The notes beneath the pieces were generated by a model. The model ran no database searches and had not been told where the DNA came from. It saw nothing but the letters and a program-made list of their open reading frames with translations. The translations under genes were made by a program, and so were the position numbers. Below are positions 1 through 7,980 of a stretch of DNA of 10,382 bases, piece by piece (the first letter of the stretch is position 1; the number at the start of each line of letters is the position of its first letter). This stretch comes from an uncultured Litorilinea sp. (GTDB lineage Bacteria > Chloroflexota > Anaerolineae > Caldilineales > Caldilineaceae): the NCBI GenBank assembly GCA_937922105.1, contig CAKZVN010000369.1, forward strand, positions 1 to 10,382. Reading direction: 5' to 3'.

Positions 1-4
1 GTAG

Positions 5-1780
5 ATGATGCGAACCGAACTGTTGGAAAAATTTGCGACGGTAGCCGGGGTCCTGATGCTCATCGGGGGGCTTGGCTTGGGGCTGTATGCGGCGGTGAGC
101 CTGCCCACGCTGCCGGGTGTGGCAGAGCATCGGGCCGCAGCGCGCGCGGCAGAGGAATCAGCCGCGTCTGCGCGCCTGGTCGAGTCACCGTTATCGGCGC
201 CGTTCGATTCGCCACCGATTCCGGCAGTGGGCGCGGCGCAGCTTCCCGAACGCGCCGCAACAGACGCGAGCGCCGGCACGGTGCCGGTCAAGGTAGTGGT
301 GGACGCAGGGCTGCCCGATACGCTGCTGGATGCGCTGACAGGCGAGGTGGGGGCAGTCGTCTTAGGCGAGGAAGCCGCGGCGGACACCGTCCGGTTGACG
401 TGGGAGGCGGCAGGCGGCGAGGCGATTTATCACCAGGTCTTTGCCGCCGCCACGCGTTTCGACACGGTGGAATTATCCCTGCGCATGTTGCATATCCAGC
501 GGGCCTGGCGCGGGGAGACGCGAGCCTTTCCTGCGGTTGTGGTCTATGCGGATACGCTGCCGGCCCTGGAGCAATTGCTGGGGCCGCCGGGGCCGCTTGT
601 CCAGAGTGTGCAAGACGGTGACGAACTCTTGGCCGCGGTCTATGCCCAGCGCGGGGTATTGGCGTTGGTCCCCTTCGAGCGACTGTCGCCCCGGCTGGCG
701 GTTTATAGCGTGGACGGTCAGACGCCGGTGGAGAATGCGATGAAGTTCCATGCCGCGGCCTATCCGCTGGTCGTGACGGTCTATGCCCATGCCGGGGAGG
801 CGGTGTCTGCGGATGCGCTCTCACGCTTGGATGCGCTCTTGCCGCGCAGCAATCGCGACCCGGCGCGGTTGACGGTGGTCGCCATGACGGGGGTGACCGC
901 GATGGTGCGCCTCACGGCGGACCAGATGGATCGTCTGGGCTACGATTGGCCGGCGCGTGTGGTTGGGCCGGAGTTGGCCGCGGCGGATATTACAGTGATC
1001 AGCAATGAAGTCCCGTTTGTGGAGGGCTGTGAGACCAATACATCGGCGGATAACTTGGTCTTTTGCAGCAAGCCCGAGTACTTTGAGACGCTGCTGCGCT
1101 CCGGGGTGGATATCGTCGGGTTGACCGGCAACCACCAGAACGATTACGGTCTGAAGAATGCGCTGGCGTCGTTGGAGTTCTACGCGGCGGCAGGGATTCC
1201 GGTTTATGGTGGCGGCGTAGATAAGACCGCAGCTTTTGCGCCCCTGATTTTGGAACACAACGGCAATCGTCTGGCGTTTCTGGGGGCAAACAGCTATGGC
1301 CCTCCGTCGGCCTGGGCAACGGACTTTTCGCCGGGCAGCGCGCCCTTCGACCTGGCGATCATGTCGGCTACCATTCGCAACCTCAAGGCCAACGAGTTGG
1401 CGGATGTGGTCTTTGCCGAGTTGCAATACCAAGAGAGCTATGGGGTGGAGCCGCTCTTTGAGCAGCGCCAGGATTTCGGCGCGTTGGCGCGCGCCGGCGC
1501 AGATGTGGTGACAGGCGTGCAGAGCCATGTGCCCCAGGCGGTGGAGTTCGTGGATGGGCGGCTGGTCTTGCATGGCTTGGGCAATCTCTACTTCGACCAG
1601 ATGTGGCGCGAGGACACGCGCGAAGGAATGATTGCCAAGCATACCATTTATGCGGGGCGGCATATCAGCACCCAACTCCTGCCGACGCTCTTGCACGACT
1701 ATGGACAACCGCGTTGGCCTGACCCCGACCGCCGCGCGGCGATCTTGCAGAAGGTTTTTGCTGCGGGACGCTGGGATTGA
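5..1780 (+). CDS. Membrane-anchored CapA-like protein (PGA_cap / metallophosphoesterase-like fold) with an extra N-terminal domain
   Basis: The 591-residue product starts with a short cytoplasmic end and one hydrophobic segment (about residues 10-32), then an Ala/Pro-rich linker (about 38-95), so most of it should lie outside the membrane. Residues about 95-285 form a separate domain; the stretch near 216-262 (GVLALVPFERLSPRL, then VDG and YPLVVTVYAHAG) recalls phosphate-type periplasmic binding proteins, which is inference. Residues about 288-535 match the CapA family (PF09587, poly-gamma-glutamate capsule type): SNEVPF at 333-338, GNHQNDYG at 375-382, AGAD at 497-500, GVQSHVPQ at 504-511 and GLGNLYFDQ at 524-532. 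Canonical metal-site motifs are altered: the usual GD motif reads MTGVTAM (294-300), HWG reads QYQ (474-476), and GHHPH reads GVQSH. It may therefore not be a standard metallophosphoesterase. Only two cysteines are present, C342 and C354. An in-frame TAG at 2-4 precedes the ATG, so the start is complete; ATG at 8 is an alternative. Substrate unknown. Confidence 0.85.
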   Translation: MMRTELLEKFATVAGVLMLIGGLGLGLYAAVSLPTLPGVAEHRAAARAAEESAASARLVESPLSAPFDSPPIPAVGAAQLPERAATDASAGTVPVKVVVDAGLPDTLLDALTGEVGAVVLGEEAAADTVRLTWEAAGGEAIYHQVFAAATRFDTVELSLRMLHIQRAWRGETRAFPAVVVYADTLPALEQLLGPPGPLVQSVQDGDELLAAVYAQRGVLALVPFERLSPRLAVYSVDGQTPVENAMKFHAAAYPLVVTVYAHAGEAVSADALSRLDALLPRSNRDPARLTVVAMTGVTAMVRLTADQMDRLGYDWPARVVGPELAAADITVISNEVPFVEGCETNTSADNLVFCSKPEYFETLLRSGVDIVGLTGNHQNDYGLKNALASLEFYAAAGIPVYGGGVDKTAAFAPLILEHNGNRLAFLGANSYGPPSAWATDFSPGSAPFDLAIMSATIRNLKANELADVVFAELQYQESYGVEPLFEQRQDFGALARAGADVVTGVQSHVPQAVEFVDGRLVLHGLGNLYFDQMWREDTREGMIAKHTIYAGRHISTQLLPTLLHDYGQPRWPDPDRRAAILQKVFAAGRWD

Positions 1781-1794
1781 GTAGCGGGCTGGGT

Positions 1795-1823
1795 TTGCCG
1801 CGTGGGGTGTTCTTTCGTATACT
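1795..1823 (+). promoter_or_regulatory. Sigma70-type promoter for the DsbA-like gene
   Basis: TTGCCG at 1795-1800 (like -35 TTGACA, 4 of 6) is followed by exactly 17 bp and then TATACT at 1818-1823 (like -10 TATAAT, 5 of 6). Transcription would begin near 1830, leaving a leader of about 35 nt before the ATG at 1867. It lies in the 86-bp gap after the CapA-like gene. Inferred from consensus match only. Confidence 0.6.
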
Positions 1824-1866
1824 GACGCCATTCGGATTTTGTTGATTGGAGAGGAGTCGGGGGACT

Positions 1867-2571
1867 ATGACCAGAAGTGCAATCGGCGCACGCAGCGCAA
1901 AGGGGCGCGCCAAGACAGGTAGTAATACCATCGGGCTGTGGATCGTCGGCGTCTCGGCGGGGATTGTGCTGTTGGTGGTGCTCTTTGTTGCGCTGGGCAA
2001 TCGCCCGTCGGCGCGTGCGGTTGATGTGCCGGATTTGCCTGCCAACTGGTTGGCCCGCGATGCGATGGGCAGCCCGGACGCACCGGTGACGGTGCAAGCG
2101 TGGGAAGACTTCCTCTGTCCGGCCTGCCGCCAGTGGAATAGCGTGGTGGAGCCACGGTTGGTCGAGGAATATGTCAAGACCGGGATTGTGCGGTTGGAGT
2201 TCCGCCAGTTCCCGCTGACTGGGCACCAGCCTGGTTCGGGGATGGCTGCCATGGCGAGCCTTTGTGCAGCGGACCAGGGCGGCTTTTGGAGTATGAAGGG
2301 TAAACTCTTCGAGGCGCAAGACCGCGGACAGGCCGGGTTTACCATTGACGCGATTGTGCGCTACGCCGATGAGTTGGGCTTGAACAGCCGCACGTTGCTG
2401 GAATGTATGACCAGCCAGAAATACCGGGACGAGGTGAACGCGTCCTTTAACGAGGCTGTGACGCTGGGACTGAACGCGACTCCGTCTATTTTGGTCAATG
2501 GCGTCCGCATGGAGAATCCGTTCGATTACAACGAACTGACTCGCTTGATCGAGTGGGCGCAGAATCAGTAG
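1867..2571 (+). CDS. Membrane-tethered DsbA-family thiol oxidoreductase (Thioredoxin_4 type)
   Basis: The 234-residue product has a basic cytoplasmic tail (1-21), one transmembrane helix (about 22-44), a short linker and a DsbA-like thioredoxin domain (about 66-232) outside the membrane. The active site is CPAC at 84-87 within DFLCPACRQW. EFRQFPL (111-117) and the cis-proline loop NATPSILVNG (203-212) are the usual landmarks of PF13462-type proteins. Such proteins make, or sometimes reshuffle, disulfides in exported proteins. Other cysteines are C133 and C180. The reading frame extends upstream to a TTG at 1846, but ATG 1867 is preferred: GAGGAG at 1851-1856 is a ribosome binding site 10 nt before it, and a basic tail followed by a helix makes a normal N-terminus. 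It has its own promoter at 1795-1823. No VKOR/DsbB-like reoxidising partner is visible in the window. Family sure; direction of the reaction (oxidase or isomerase) is not. Confidence 0.88.
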   Translation: MTRSAIGARSAKGRAKTGSNTIGLWIVGVSAGIVLLVVLFVALGNRPSARAVDVPDLPANWLARDAMGSPDAPVTVQAWEDFLCPACRQWNSVVEPRLVEEYVKTGIVRLEFRQFPLTGHQPGSGMAAMASLCAADQGGFWSMKGKLFEAQDRGQAGFTIDAIVRYADELGLNSRTLLECMTSQKYRDEVNASFNEAVTLGLNATPSILVNGVRMENPFDYNELTRLIEWAQNQ

Positions 2572-2648
2572 GCGGTGTGGTCGGCGGGCATGGATGGCTA
2601 CGAAGCCGCCGGTCGGCGGTTGCCCGAGGCGAGTTTGACGAGGGGTTG

Positions 2649-3431
2649 ATGACAAACTATTGGGTGGAGAGGGCCTGCCGGCTGCGCGGCATCGTGCTTG
2701 CCCTGGTGTGGGCGGTCTGGATTGCCGGAGTGCCCGGGAGCGCCGCTGCACAATCAGGCATTACGTCACCGGCGCCCGGCTCGGCGGTGAGCGGGGATGT
2801 GCCCATCTTCGGTACCGCAATCATCGAGCCGTTCCAGAAATACGAGCTGCACTTCAAGCAAGAGCCGAGCAGCGACGATGCCTATATCTACTTTTACGGC
2901 AACACGGTGCCGGTGCAAAACGGGCAGCTGGGCGTATGGCAAGCGGGTGGCTTACCGCCGGGGACTTATAGTCTGCGGCTGCGCGTGGTGAAGTTGGACG
3001 GCAATTACGCCGAGTACTATGCACAAAACCTGAGCGTGAACCAAAGCCCACCGACACCTTCGCCTACGCCGACACCGGACGAGCCGACGCCGACGCCGAT
3101 TCCGACCGCTACCTTCACGCCGGCGCCGCAGCCGACCCCGGTGGTGGGACAGGTGGAGTTGCCGGTGGCGGTTCCTACTCCTACGCCGGAAGCAGTCGCA
3201 GTCGTTTTACCCACCCCCACCGAGAGCAACCCTGTGCCGGTGATCGTGGACCCGGTTGCGCCCGCGGGCGAGGGCAGTACGACGCGCGATTTGGGCGAGG
3301 CGCTCTCGCTCAATCGTCTGCGTACCCAGTTCTTGGACGGGATGCGTTTTAGCGCCGCGCTCTTTCTCGGCATTGCCGCGCTCTATGGCGGCAAGCGGCT
3401 CTTCGACTGGGCGTGGTCGCAATTTTCGTAG
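2649..3431 (+). CDS. Secreted beta-sandwich-like protein with Pro/Thr-rich linker and C-terminal membrane helix, function unknown
   Basis: I do not recognise a named family. With the ATG at 2649 the product has 260 residues. It has a signal peptide (about 1-34, basic then hydrophobic, ending SAAAQ with an AXA-like site) and a compact domain (about 37-132) beginning ITSPAPGSAVSG and containing LPPGTYSLRLRVV, which looks like an Ig-like or bacterial surface beta-sandwich. A Pro/Thr linker with repeated PTPTP follows (about 133-200), then a transmembrane helix (about 231-248) and a short tail with KR. The layout is that of a surface-displayed domain on a flexible stalk. GAGGGG at 2640-2645 could bind ribosomes, although only 3 nt separate it from the ATG. 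The frame also allows an ATG at 2553 that overlaps the DsbA-like gene by 19 bp; it is rejected because it would put about 32 residues before the signal peptide. Probably co-transcribed with the DsbA-like gene (77 bp apart). No cysteine lies in the mature exported part. Confidence 0.78.
   Translation: MTNYWVERACRLRGIVLALVWAVWIAGVPGSAAAQSGITSPAPGSAVSGDVPIFGTAIIEPFQKYELHFKQEPSSDDAYIYFYGNTVPVQNGQLGVWQAGGLPPGTYSLRLRVVKLDGNYAEYYAQNLSVNQSPPTPSPTPTPDEPTPTPIPTATFTPAPQPTPVVGQVELPVAVPTPTPEAVAVVLPTPTESNPVPVIVDPVAPAGEGSTTRDLGEALSLNRLRTQFLDGMRFSAALFLGIAALYGGKRLFDWAWSQFS
3048..3218 (+). repeat. Low-complexity tract coding for the Pro/Thr linker
   Basis: A run of CCG/ACG/ACC-type codons gives repeated Pro-Thr dipeptides (PTPSPTPTP, EPTPTPIPT, QPTP, VPTPTPE, LPTPTE). 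It is a degenerate coding repeat inside the surface-protein gene rather than a mobile or regulatory element. It explains the open frames seen on the opposite strand here. Confidence 0.7.
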
Positions 3432-3437
3432 GGAAGC

Positions 3438-3467
3438 CGGTCGTCTTGAGTGATCGGCGGACGACCG
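3438..3467. other. Inverted repeat (8-bp stem, 14-nt loop) just after the surface-protein gene
   Basis: CGGTCGTC at 3438-3445 pairs perfectly with GACGACCG at 3460-3467. It starts 7 bp after the TAG stop at 3429-3431. There is no T-run after it, so it is not a classical terminator. It could protect the mRNA 3' end or be a protein site. Confidence 0.4.
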
Positions 3468-3479
3468 TGAAGAGGAGGT

Positions 3480-3500
3480 TGCGCCGGTAAAGCCGGCGCA
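3480..3500. other. Strong GC-rich hairpin (8-bp stem, 5-nt loop)
   Basis: TGCGCCGG at 3480-3487 pairs with CCGGCGCA at 3493-3500 around TAAAG, and the stem can extend by a G-T and a G-C pair. It is compact and very stable but lacks a U-tract on either strand. It may assist termination or protect the 3' end of the upstream transcript. Confidence 0.45.
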
Positions 3501-3529
3501 GCCACACAATCGAGCAGTACGCACAGCAC

Positions 3530-3562
3530 GGCAAGGGCCCCATGCAGGCCGACTTGCCTTTT
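3530..3562 (+). terminator. Probable intrinsic terminator between the surface-protein gene and pth
   Basis: GGCAAG (3530-3535) plus GGCC (3536-3539) pair with GGCC (3547-3550) plus CTTGCC (3553-3558). The loop is 7-8 nt, there is a 2-nt bulge (GA, 3551-3552), and TTTT follows at 3559-3562. Stem, loop and T-run are in the right order for + strand termination, although the T-run is short. It would separate the upstream envelope genes from pth-mfd. Confidence 0.5.
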
Positions 3563-3609
3563 GCGCGTTGACATAGCGCAGGAATGCACCCAGTAGAAGC
3601 CGGAGACGT

Positions 3610-4188
3610 ATGACCACCAAGATGATCGTCGGGTTGGGCAATCCGGGACCGCGCTACGCACGCAACCGCCATAACATTGGGTTTCAATGTGTGGACCTAT
3701 TCGCCCGTCGTCACGGTATCGAGGTGGCGCGGATGCAGTTACGGGCTGCGGTGGGCGACGGCTGGGTAAGCCGCAACGGGCAGCGCGCCAAGGTGCTCCT
3801 GGTGAAACCGTTGACCTACATGAACGCCAGCGGTGAAGCCGTGGGCGCGCTGGCGCGTTTTTACCAGATTGCCCCGGAGGCGATCATCGTCGTTCATGAT
3901 GATCTGGACCTGGAGGCGGGCAAATTGCGCCTGCGCCGTAACGGCAGTTCCGGTGGGCAGAACGGTGTCAAATCCATGATTCAACATCTGGGCACACCGG
4001 AGTTTCACCGCGCGCGCGTGGGAATCGGTCGCCCGCCGGGTCGCATGGACCCCGCAGCCTATGTGTTGCAAGATTTCAGCGCCGCAGAGGAAGAACTCTT
4101 TGGACCGCTGCGCCAGACGGTAGGGGATGCCCTGGAATGCTGGCTCTTCGAGGGCATTGACGTTGCCATGAACCAGTTTAACGGGTAG
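3610..4188 (+). CDS. pth: Peptidyl-tRNA hydrolase
   Basis: This cytoplasmic enzyme cuts the ester bond of peptidyl-tRNAs that drop off ribosomes, recycling tRNA. The 192-residue length is typical of bacterial Pth (PF01195, TIGR00447). The family landmarks are intact: GLGNPGPRYARNRHNIGF at 8-25 with N11 and the catalytic H21, KPLTYMNASG at 66-75 with N72, HDDLDL at 96-101 with D97 (equivalent to the catalytic Asp), and GGQNG at 115-119 with N118. GGAG at 3602-3605 lies 4 nt before the ATG at 3610. The stop is 16 bp before mfd, so the two are probably one transcript. pth and mfd are also near neighbours in Bacillus (spoVC, fin, mfd), so this order is old. Confidence 0.97.
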   Translation: MTTKMIVGLGNPGPRYARNRHNIGFQCVDLFARRHGIEVARMQLRAAVGDGWVSRNGQRAKVLLVKPLTYMNASGEAVGALARFYQIAPEAIIVVHDDLDLEAGKLRLRRNGSSGGQNGVKSMIQHLGTPEFHRARVGIGRPPGRMDPAAYVLQDFSAAEEELFGPLRQTVGDALECWLFEGIDVAMNQFNG

Positions 4189-4204
4189 AGGCCCGTGACC
4201 GACC

Positions 4205-7200
4205 ATGAACCTGAACGGTCTTGTGGCGTGTTTGCCGAGGGTTCCGGCATTTCGTCGTTTGGTGGAGGAGGGCAGCGAGACACCCCTGGCGCTGCTCCAA
4301 GCGGCGCGCCCGTTTGTGGCGGCGGGCCTACGCCAGGCGCGACCCGGCCCGTTGCTGCTCTTGACCGCGCGCGCGGAGATGGCGCAGCAATGGGTGGAGT
4401 TGTTGACCATGTGGCTGCCGCCGGTGGAGGAGGGCGGACCGCCGGTGTTGCGCTTTGCCGAGCCGGACGCCCTGCCCTATGAGCGTATCCACTGGAGCGC
4501 AGCGACACGCCAGCAACGCTTGACCGCTTTGGCTGCGCTGCAAAGCCGCAGCGGCACGCCGCCGGTGGTGGTGGCGTCGGCGCGGGCGCTGATGCAAAAG
4601 ACCTTGCCTGCGCGCGAGTTACGCTTGGCGCTGCGCCCGATTCGCGTGGGGGAGGTGGTGCGGCTGGAGCAGATGATCGAGCGGTGGGTGCAGAGCGGGT
4701 ATAACCCGGAACAGGTGGTGGAGGAGCCAGGACGCTTTGCCCGCCGAGGCGGGATTATTGACATTTGGCCCCCAAACTTACTGTCTCCGGTGCGGATTGA
4801 CCTGTTCGGCGATGAAGTGGAAAGTTTACGCCGCTTCGATCCAGCAACCCAGCGCACCATCGGTCAAGTCCAGAGTATCGAGATCGGACCGGGGAGCGAG
4901 GCGCTGGCGAAGCACGGACCTGCTGCGCTGACCCGGCTGGGTATCCAGGACGGTATGCTGAACGCAGCCGAGAATCTCGCGCTGAGTCCGGAGAGTTCGC
5001 CCCTCCAGGACCCGAATTTGCTCCTGGCGGTGCGCGAGGAATTGCGGCTGGAGGTGGAACATCTCGCCGCGGGCCGGAGCTTTCACGGTATCGAGTGGTA
5101 TCTCCCCTATTTTTACGAGCAACCGGCGTCGTTGTTGGACTACTTGACTGCGGATGCGACTTTGCTGCTGGATGACGCGTTGGACTTCTTTGCCACGTTG
5201 TATGAGTTGGAGGTGCAGGCAAACGGGCTGGCAGCCGAGCTGCGCCGCGCCGGCGAGTTACCCGCAACTTTTGCGCCCAACTATTTCACCACCGATGAAG
5301 TGCGTGTCAAGCTGATGCAGGCTAAGCCGTTGATCTTGGGCTATGGCGACTTGGCGGGCAAGAGTACCGAGGCAAACACGCCGCTGGCGCGTCTCTTCGT
5401 GCCCGGCCCGCGCTATGGCGGCAAGACCAAGCAGATTGTCGCCGATCTTGCCAAGCTCAGCCAGGCGGGCGCGGCGACTGTGTTGGTGACGCGGCAAGCG
5501 GCTCGCCTGCAGGGACTGTTGCAGGAGGCGGACTTGCCCGTTGCGGTGCAAGGTGAACTCTCGGCGCCGCCTGTGCCCCATAGCCGGGTGATCGTACAGG
5601 GGGTGACGGGGGAGGGCTTTATTCTGCGCGGGGTCCAGTTGGAGGAGGGCGCGACCGGCGCCACGATGGATGTGCACCTGCTCAGCGATACCGAGCTGTT
5701 CGGATGGAGCAAGCCGCAGGCGCGGCGGCGCCCGGTGCAGACCAGTACTGTCGCGCCGGAGATTTTCTTCGCCGATGTCAAGCCGGGGGACTATGTGGTG
5801 CACTTGGAACATGGCGTCGGTATCTACGATGGCTTGGTCCAGGTGGAGTTGAGCGGCATCACGCGCGAGTATTTGCAGGTTTCCTATGCGCGCAACGACA
5901 AGCTCTATGTGCCGGTGCACCAGGCTGATCGCCTGAGCCGCTATGTGGGCGCGGGCGAGAAGACGCCGATGGTCAACCGGCTGGGCACGGCGGATTGGCA
6001 ACTGGTCAAGGAGCGTGCGCGCAAGTCGGTTGCCGATATAGCCGATGACTTGCTCAAGCTCTATGCCGAGCGCGAATTGGTGCGTGGTCATGCCTATAGC
6101 CCGGATGGGCCGTGGCAGGAAGAACTGGCAGCCAGCTTCCCCTATGAGGAGACCGATGACCAGCTAAACGCCATCGAGGCTGTGCGCCGCGATATGGAGT
6201 CGGACCGGCCCATGGATCGGCTGATCTGCGGGGATGTGGGGTACGGCAAGACCGAGGTGGCGGTGCGCGCCGCCTTCAAGGCTATCACCGACGGCAAGCA
6301 GGTAGCCTTTTTGGTGCCGACCACTGTCTTGGCGCAGCAGCACTATCGCACCTTGAGCGAGCGGCTGGCGCGCTTTCCGGTGCGTGTGGAGATGTTGAGC
6401 CGCTTCCGCACGCCTGCCCAGCAGGAGGCGATCCTGCGCGGATTAGCCGAGGGCAGCATTGATCTGGTGGTGGGCACCCATCGCATCTTGAGCGAGGACT
6501 TGACCTTCAAGGACTTGGGGCTGCTGATCATTGACGAGGAGCAGCGCTTCGGCGTGGGACAGAAGGAGAAACTCAAGCAACTGCGCACGCAGGTGGATGT
6601 CCTGAGTCTGAGCGCGACGCCTATCCCGCGCACGTTGCACATGAGCTTGAGCGGGATTCGCGACATGAGCGCGATCAACACGCCGCCCAAAGAGCGCCTG
6701 CCTGTGCATACGGTGCTCGCCGAGTATGACGACGTGATGGTGAAGCAGGCCATTCAACGCGAGTTGGACCGCAACGGACAAGTCTTTGTGGTGACGGACA
6801 AGATTCGCGGCATCATCGCGCTGGCGGACCGCATCCGCCACCTTGTGCCCGTCGCGCGTGTGGATATCGGGCATGGACAGATGCCGGAGCGCGAGTTGGA
6901 AGATGTGATGGCGCGCTTTGCCCAGGGCGAGATTGACATCCTGGTGGCAACCACCATCATCGAAAACGGGCTGGACATTCCCAACGCCAACACCATCATC
7001 ATCAACCGCGCCGATCACTTCGGACTGGCGCAGCTCTATCAGCTGCGCGGGCGCGTGGGGCGCAGTGCGCAACGCGGGCATTGCTATCTGCTCTATGAGA
7101 AACACAAGCCTTTGAGCTATGACGCGCGGCGGCGGCTGTCCGCCATCATGGAGAGCAGCGAGGAACTGGGCGCGGGCTTTCGCATTGCCATGCGCGATCT

Positions 7201-7954
7201 AGAGATTCGCGGCGCGGGCGATTTGCTGGGTGCGCGCCAGCATGGACACATTGACAGTGTGGGTTTCGACCTCTATACGCGGCTGTTGGCGCAAGCCATC
7301 AACGAGAGCCGGCGCAAGATGCAACGCTTTGCCCAGGCGCTCAAGGCGACGCAGTCTGTGCCTGCGGCGGATCCATCGCCGGCGCCGACCACCAATGGCG
7401 CTACTCCCCCGGTCGCAACCGCCGCGCACGCCGACTTGGAGACCCCCTTCGACTTGAGTGACCCGCTGGCGCCGCCGGTGCAGCTGGACTTGCCGCTGGA
7501 CGCGCAGATCCCCCACACCTACGTGGAGGAGGAGGGCTTGCGTTTGCAGATGTACCGGCGCATTGCGGGCATGACCCATCTGGAGAGCATTGATGAGATG
7601 CGCCGCGAGATGGTGGACCGCTTCGGAGAGGATGCGGTGACCAAGTCGGTCCCGGAAGAAGTGGAGAACCTGTTTTACCAGATTCGCGTCAAGATACTGG
7701 CTTTGCGCGCCGGGGTGCATACCATCGGGCGGGAGTTGGACCAACTGGTGATTCGCAGCGAGGCGTTGGAAAACGTTGACCGGATGGCGCTGTCGCGGCG
7801 GTTGCAGCAGGCGTTTGGGGTTGTGCCCGGTCGCGAGGACCCGGACGCTGCGGTGCCGCGGGTGGCGCGCCGCGCGATCTATCTCCCGATTGACGACGAG
7901 AACAGGTGGCAGGCCGCGCTCATCCGCACGCTGGAAATCATGGCGTATAGCTAA
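4205..7954 (+). CDS. mfd: Transcription-repair coupling factor Mfd
   Basis: Mfd is a DNA translocase that pushes RNA polymerase stalled at a lesion off the template and recruits UvrA for nucleotide excision repair. The product has 1249 residues, about 100 more than E. coli Mfd. The order is: UvrB-like module (about 1-330, with ALPYERIHW near 88 and RRGGIIDIWPP near 180); CarD-type RNA polymerase-interaction domain (about 519-620, starting EIFFADVKPGDYVVH); helicase domain with Walker A GDVGYGKT at 676-683 and DEEQ at 777-780; second helicase lobe with TTIIENGLDIPN and QLRGRVGR at 946-953; then the C-terminal TRCF domain (about 1102-1200). A Pro/Ala-rich stretch at about 1050-1098 is an insert before that domain. 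The ATG at 4205 lies 16 bp after pth; GAGG at 4188-4191 is a weak, distant ribosome site, so translational coupling to pth is possible. All catalytic motifs look intact. Confidence 0.97.
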   Translation: MNLNGLVACLPRVPAFRRLVEEGSETPLALLQAARPFVAAGLRQARPGPLLLLTARAEMAQQWVELLTMWLPPVEEGGPPVLRFAEPDALPYERIHWSAATRQQRLTALAALQSRSGTPPVVVASARALMQKTLPARELRLALRPIRVGEVVRLEQMIERWVQSGYNPEQVVEEPGRFARRGGIIDIWPPNLLSPVRIDLFGDEVESLRRFDPATQRTIGQVQSIEIGPGSEALAKHGPAALTRLGIQDGMLNAAENLALSPESSPLQDPNLLLAVREELRLEVEHLAAGRSFHGIEWYLPYFYEQPASLLDYLTADATLLLDDALDFFATLYELEVQANGLAAELRRAGELPATFAPNYFTTDEVRVKLMQAKPLILGYGDLAGKSTEANTPLARLFVPGPRYGGKTKQIVADLAKLSQAGAATVLVTRQAARLQGLLQEADLPVAVQGELSAPPVPHSRVIVQGVTGEGFILRGVQLEEGATGATMDVHLLSDTELFGWSKPQARRRPVQTSTVAPEIFFADVKPGDYVVHLEHGVGIYDGLVQVELSGITREYLQVSYARNDKLYVPVHQADRLSRYVGAGEKTPMVNRLGTADWQLVKERARKSVADIADDLLKLYAERELVRGHAYSPDGPWQEELAASFPYEETDDQLNAIEAVRRDMESDRPMDRLICGDVGYGKTEVAVRAAFKAITDGKQVAFLVPTTVLAQQHYRTLSERLARFPVRVEMLSRFRTPAQQEAILRGLAEGSIDLVVGTHRILSEDLTFKDLGLLIIDEEQRFGVGQKEKLKQLRTQVDVLSLSATPIPRTLHMSLSGIRDMSAINTPPKERLPVHTVLAEYDDVMVKQAIQRELDRNGQVFVVTDKIRGIIALADRIRHLVPVARVDIGHGQMPERELEDVMARFAQGEIDILVATTIIENGLDIPNANTIIINRADHFGLAQLYQLRGRVGRSAQRGHCYLLYEKHKPLSYDARRRLSAIMESSEELGAGFRIAMRDLEIRGAGDLLGARQHGHIDSVGFDLYTRLLAQAINESRRKMQRFAQALKATQSVPAADPSPAPTTNGATPPVATAAHADLETPFDLSDPLAPPVQLDLPLDAQIPHTYVEEEGLRLQMYRRIAGMTHLESIDEMRREMVDRFGEDAVTKSVPEEVENLFYQIRVKILALRAGVHTIGRELDQLVIRSEALENVDRMALSRRLQQAFGVVPGREDPDAAVPRVARRAIYLPIDDENRWQAALIRTLEIMAYS

Positions 7955-7980
7955 CCCGTGGGCATGTGGGAAAGCGAGGG

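Noticed and set aside
821..1831. 336-residue open frame on the - strand opposite the CapA-like gene
   Set aside because: Low-complexity Arg/His/Gln-rich composition without a recognisable domain; the + strand carries clear family motifs.
1846..1866. Upstream TTG start for the DsbA-like gene
   Set aside because: It overlaps the ribosome binding site itself; ATG 1867 is well placed 10 nt after GAGGAG.
1699..2751. 350-residue open frame on the - strand across the DsbA-like gene
   Set aside because: It spans two genes and an intergenic promoter, with a basic, motif-free product typical of an antisense shadow.
3568..3599. TTGACA at 3568-3573 as a -35 element for pth
   Set aside because: The -35 match is perfect, but no acceptable -10 hexamer lies 16-18 bp downstream, and the motif sits in the loop of a small inverted repeat.
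5258..6091. 277-residue open frame on the - strand inside mfd
   Set aside because: It lies opposite the Mfd polymerase-interaction domain; the composition is that of a shadow frame.
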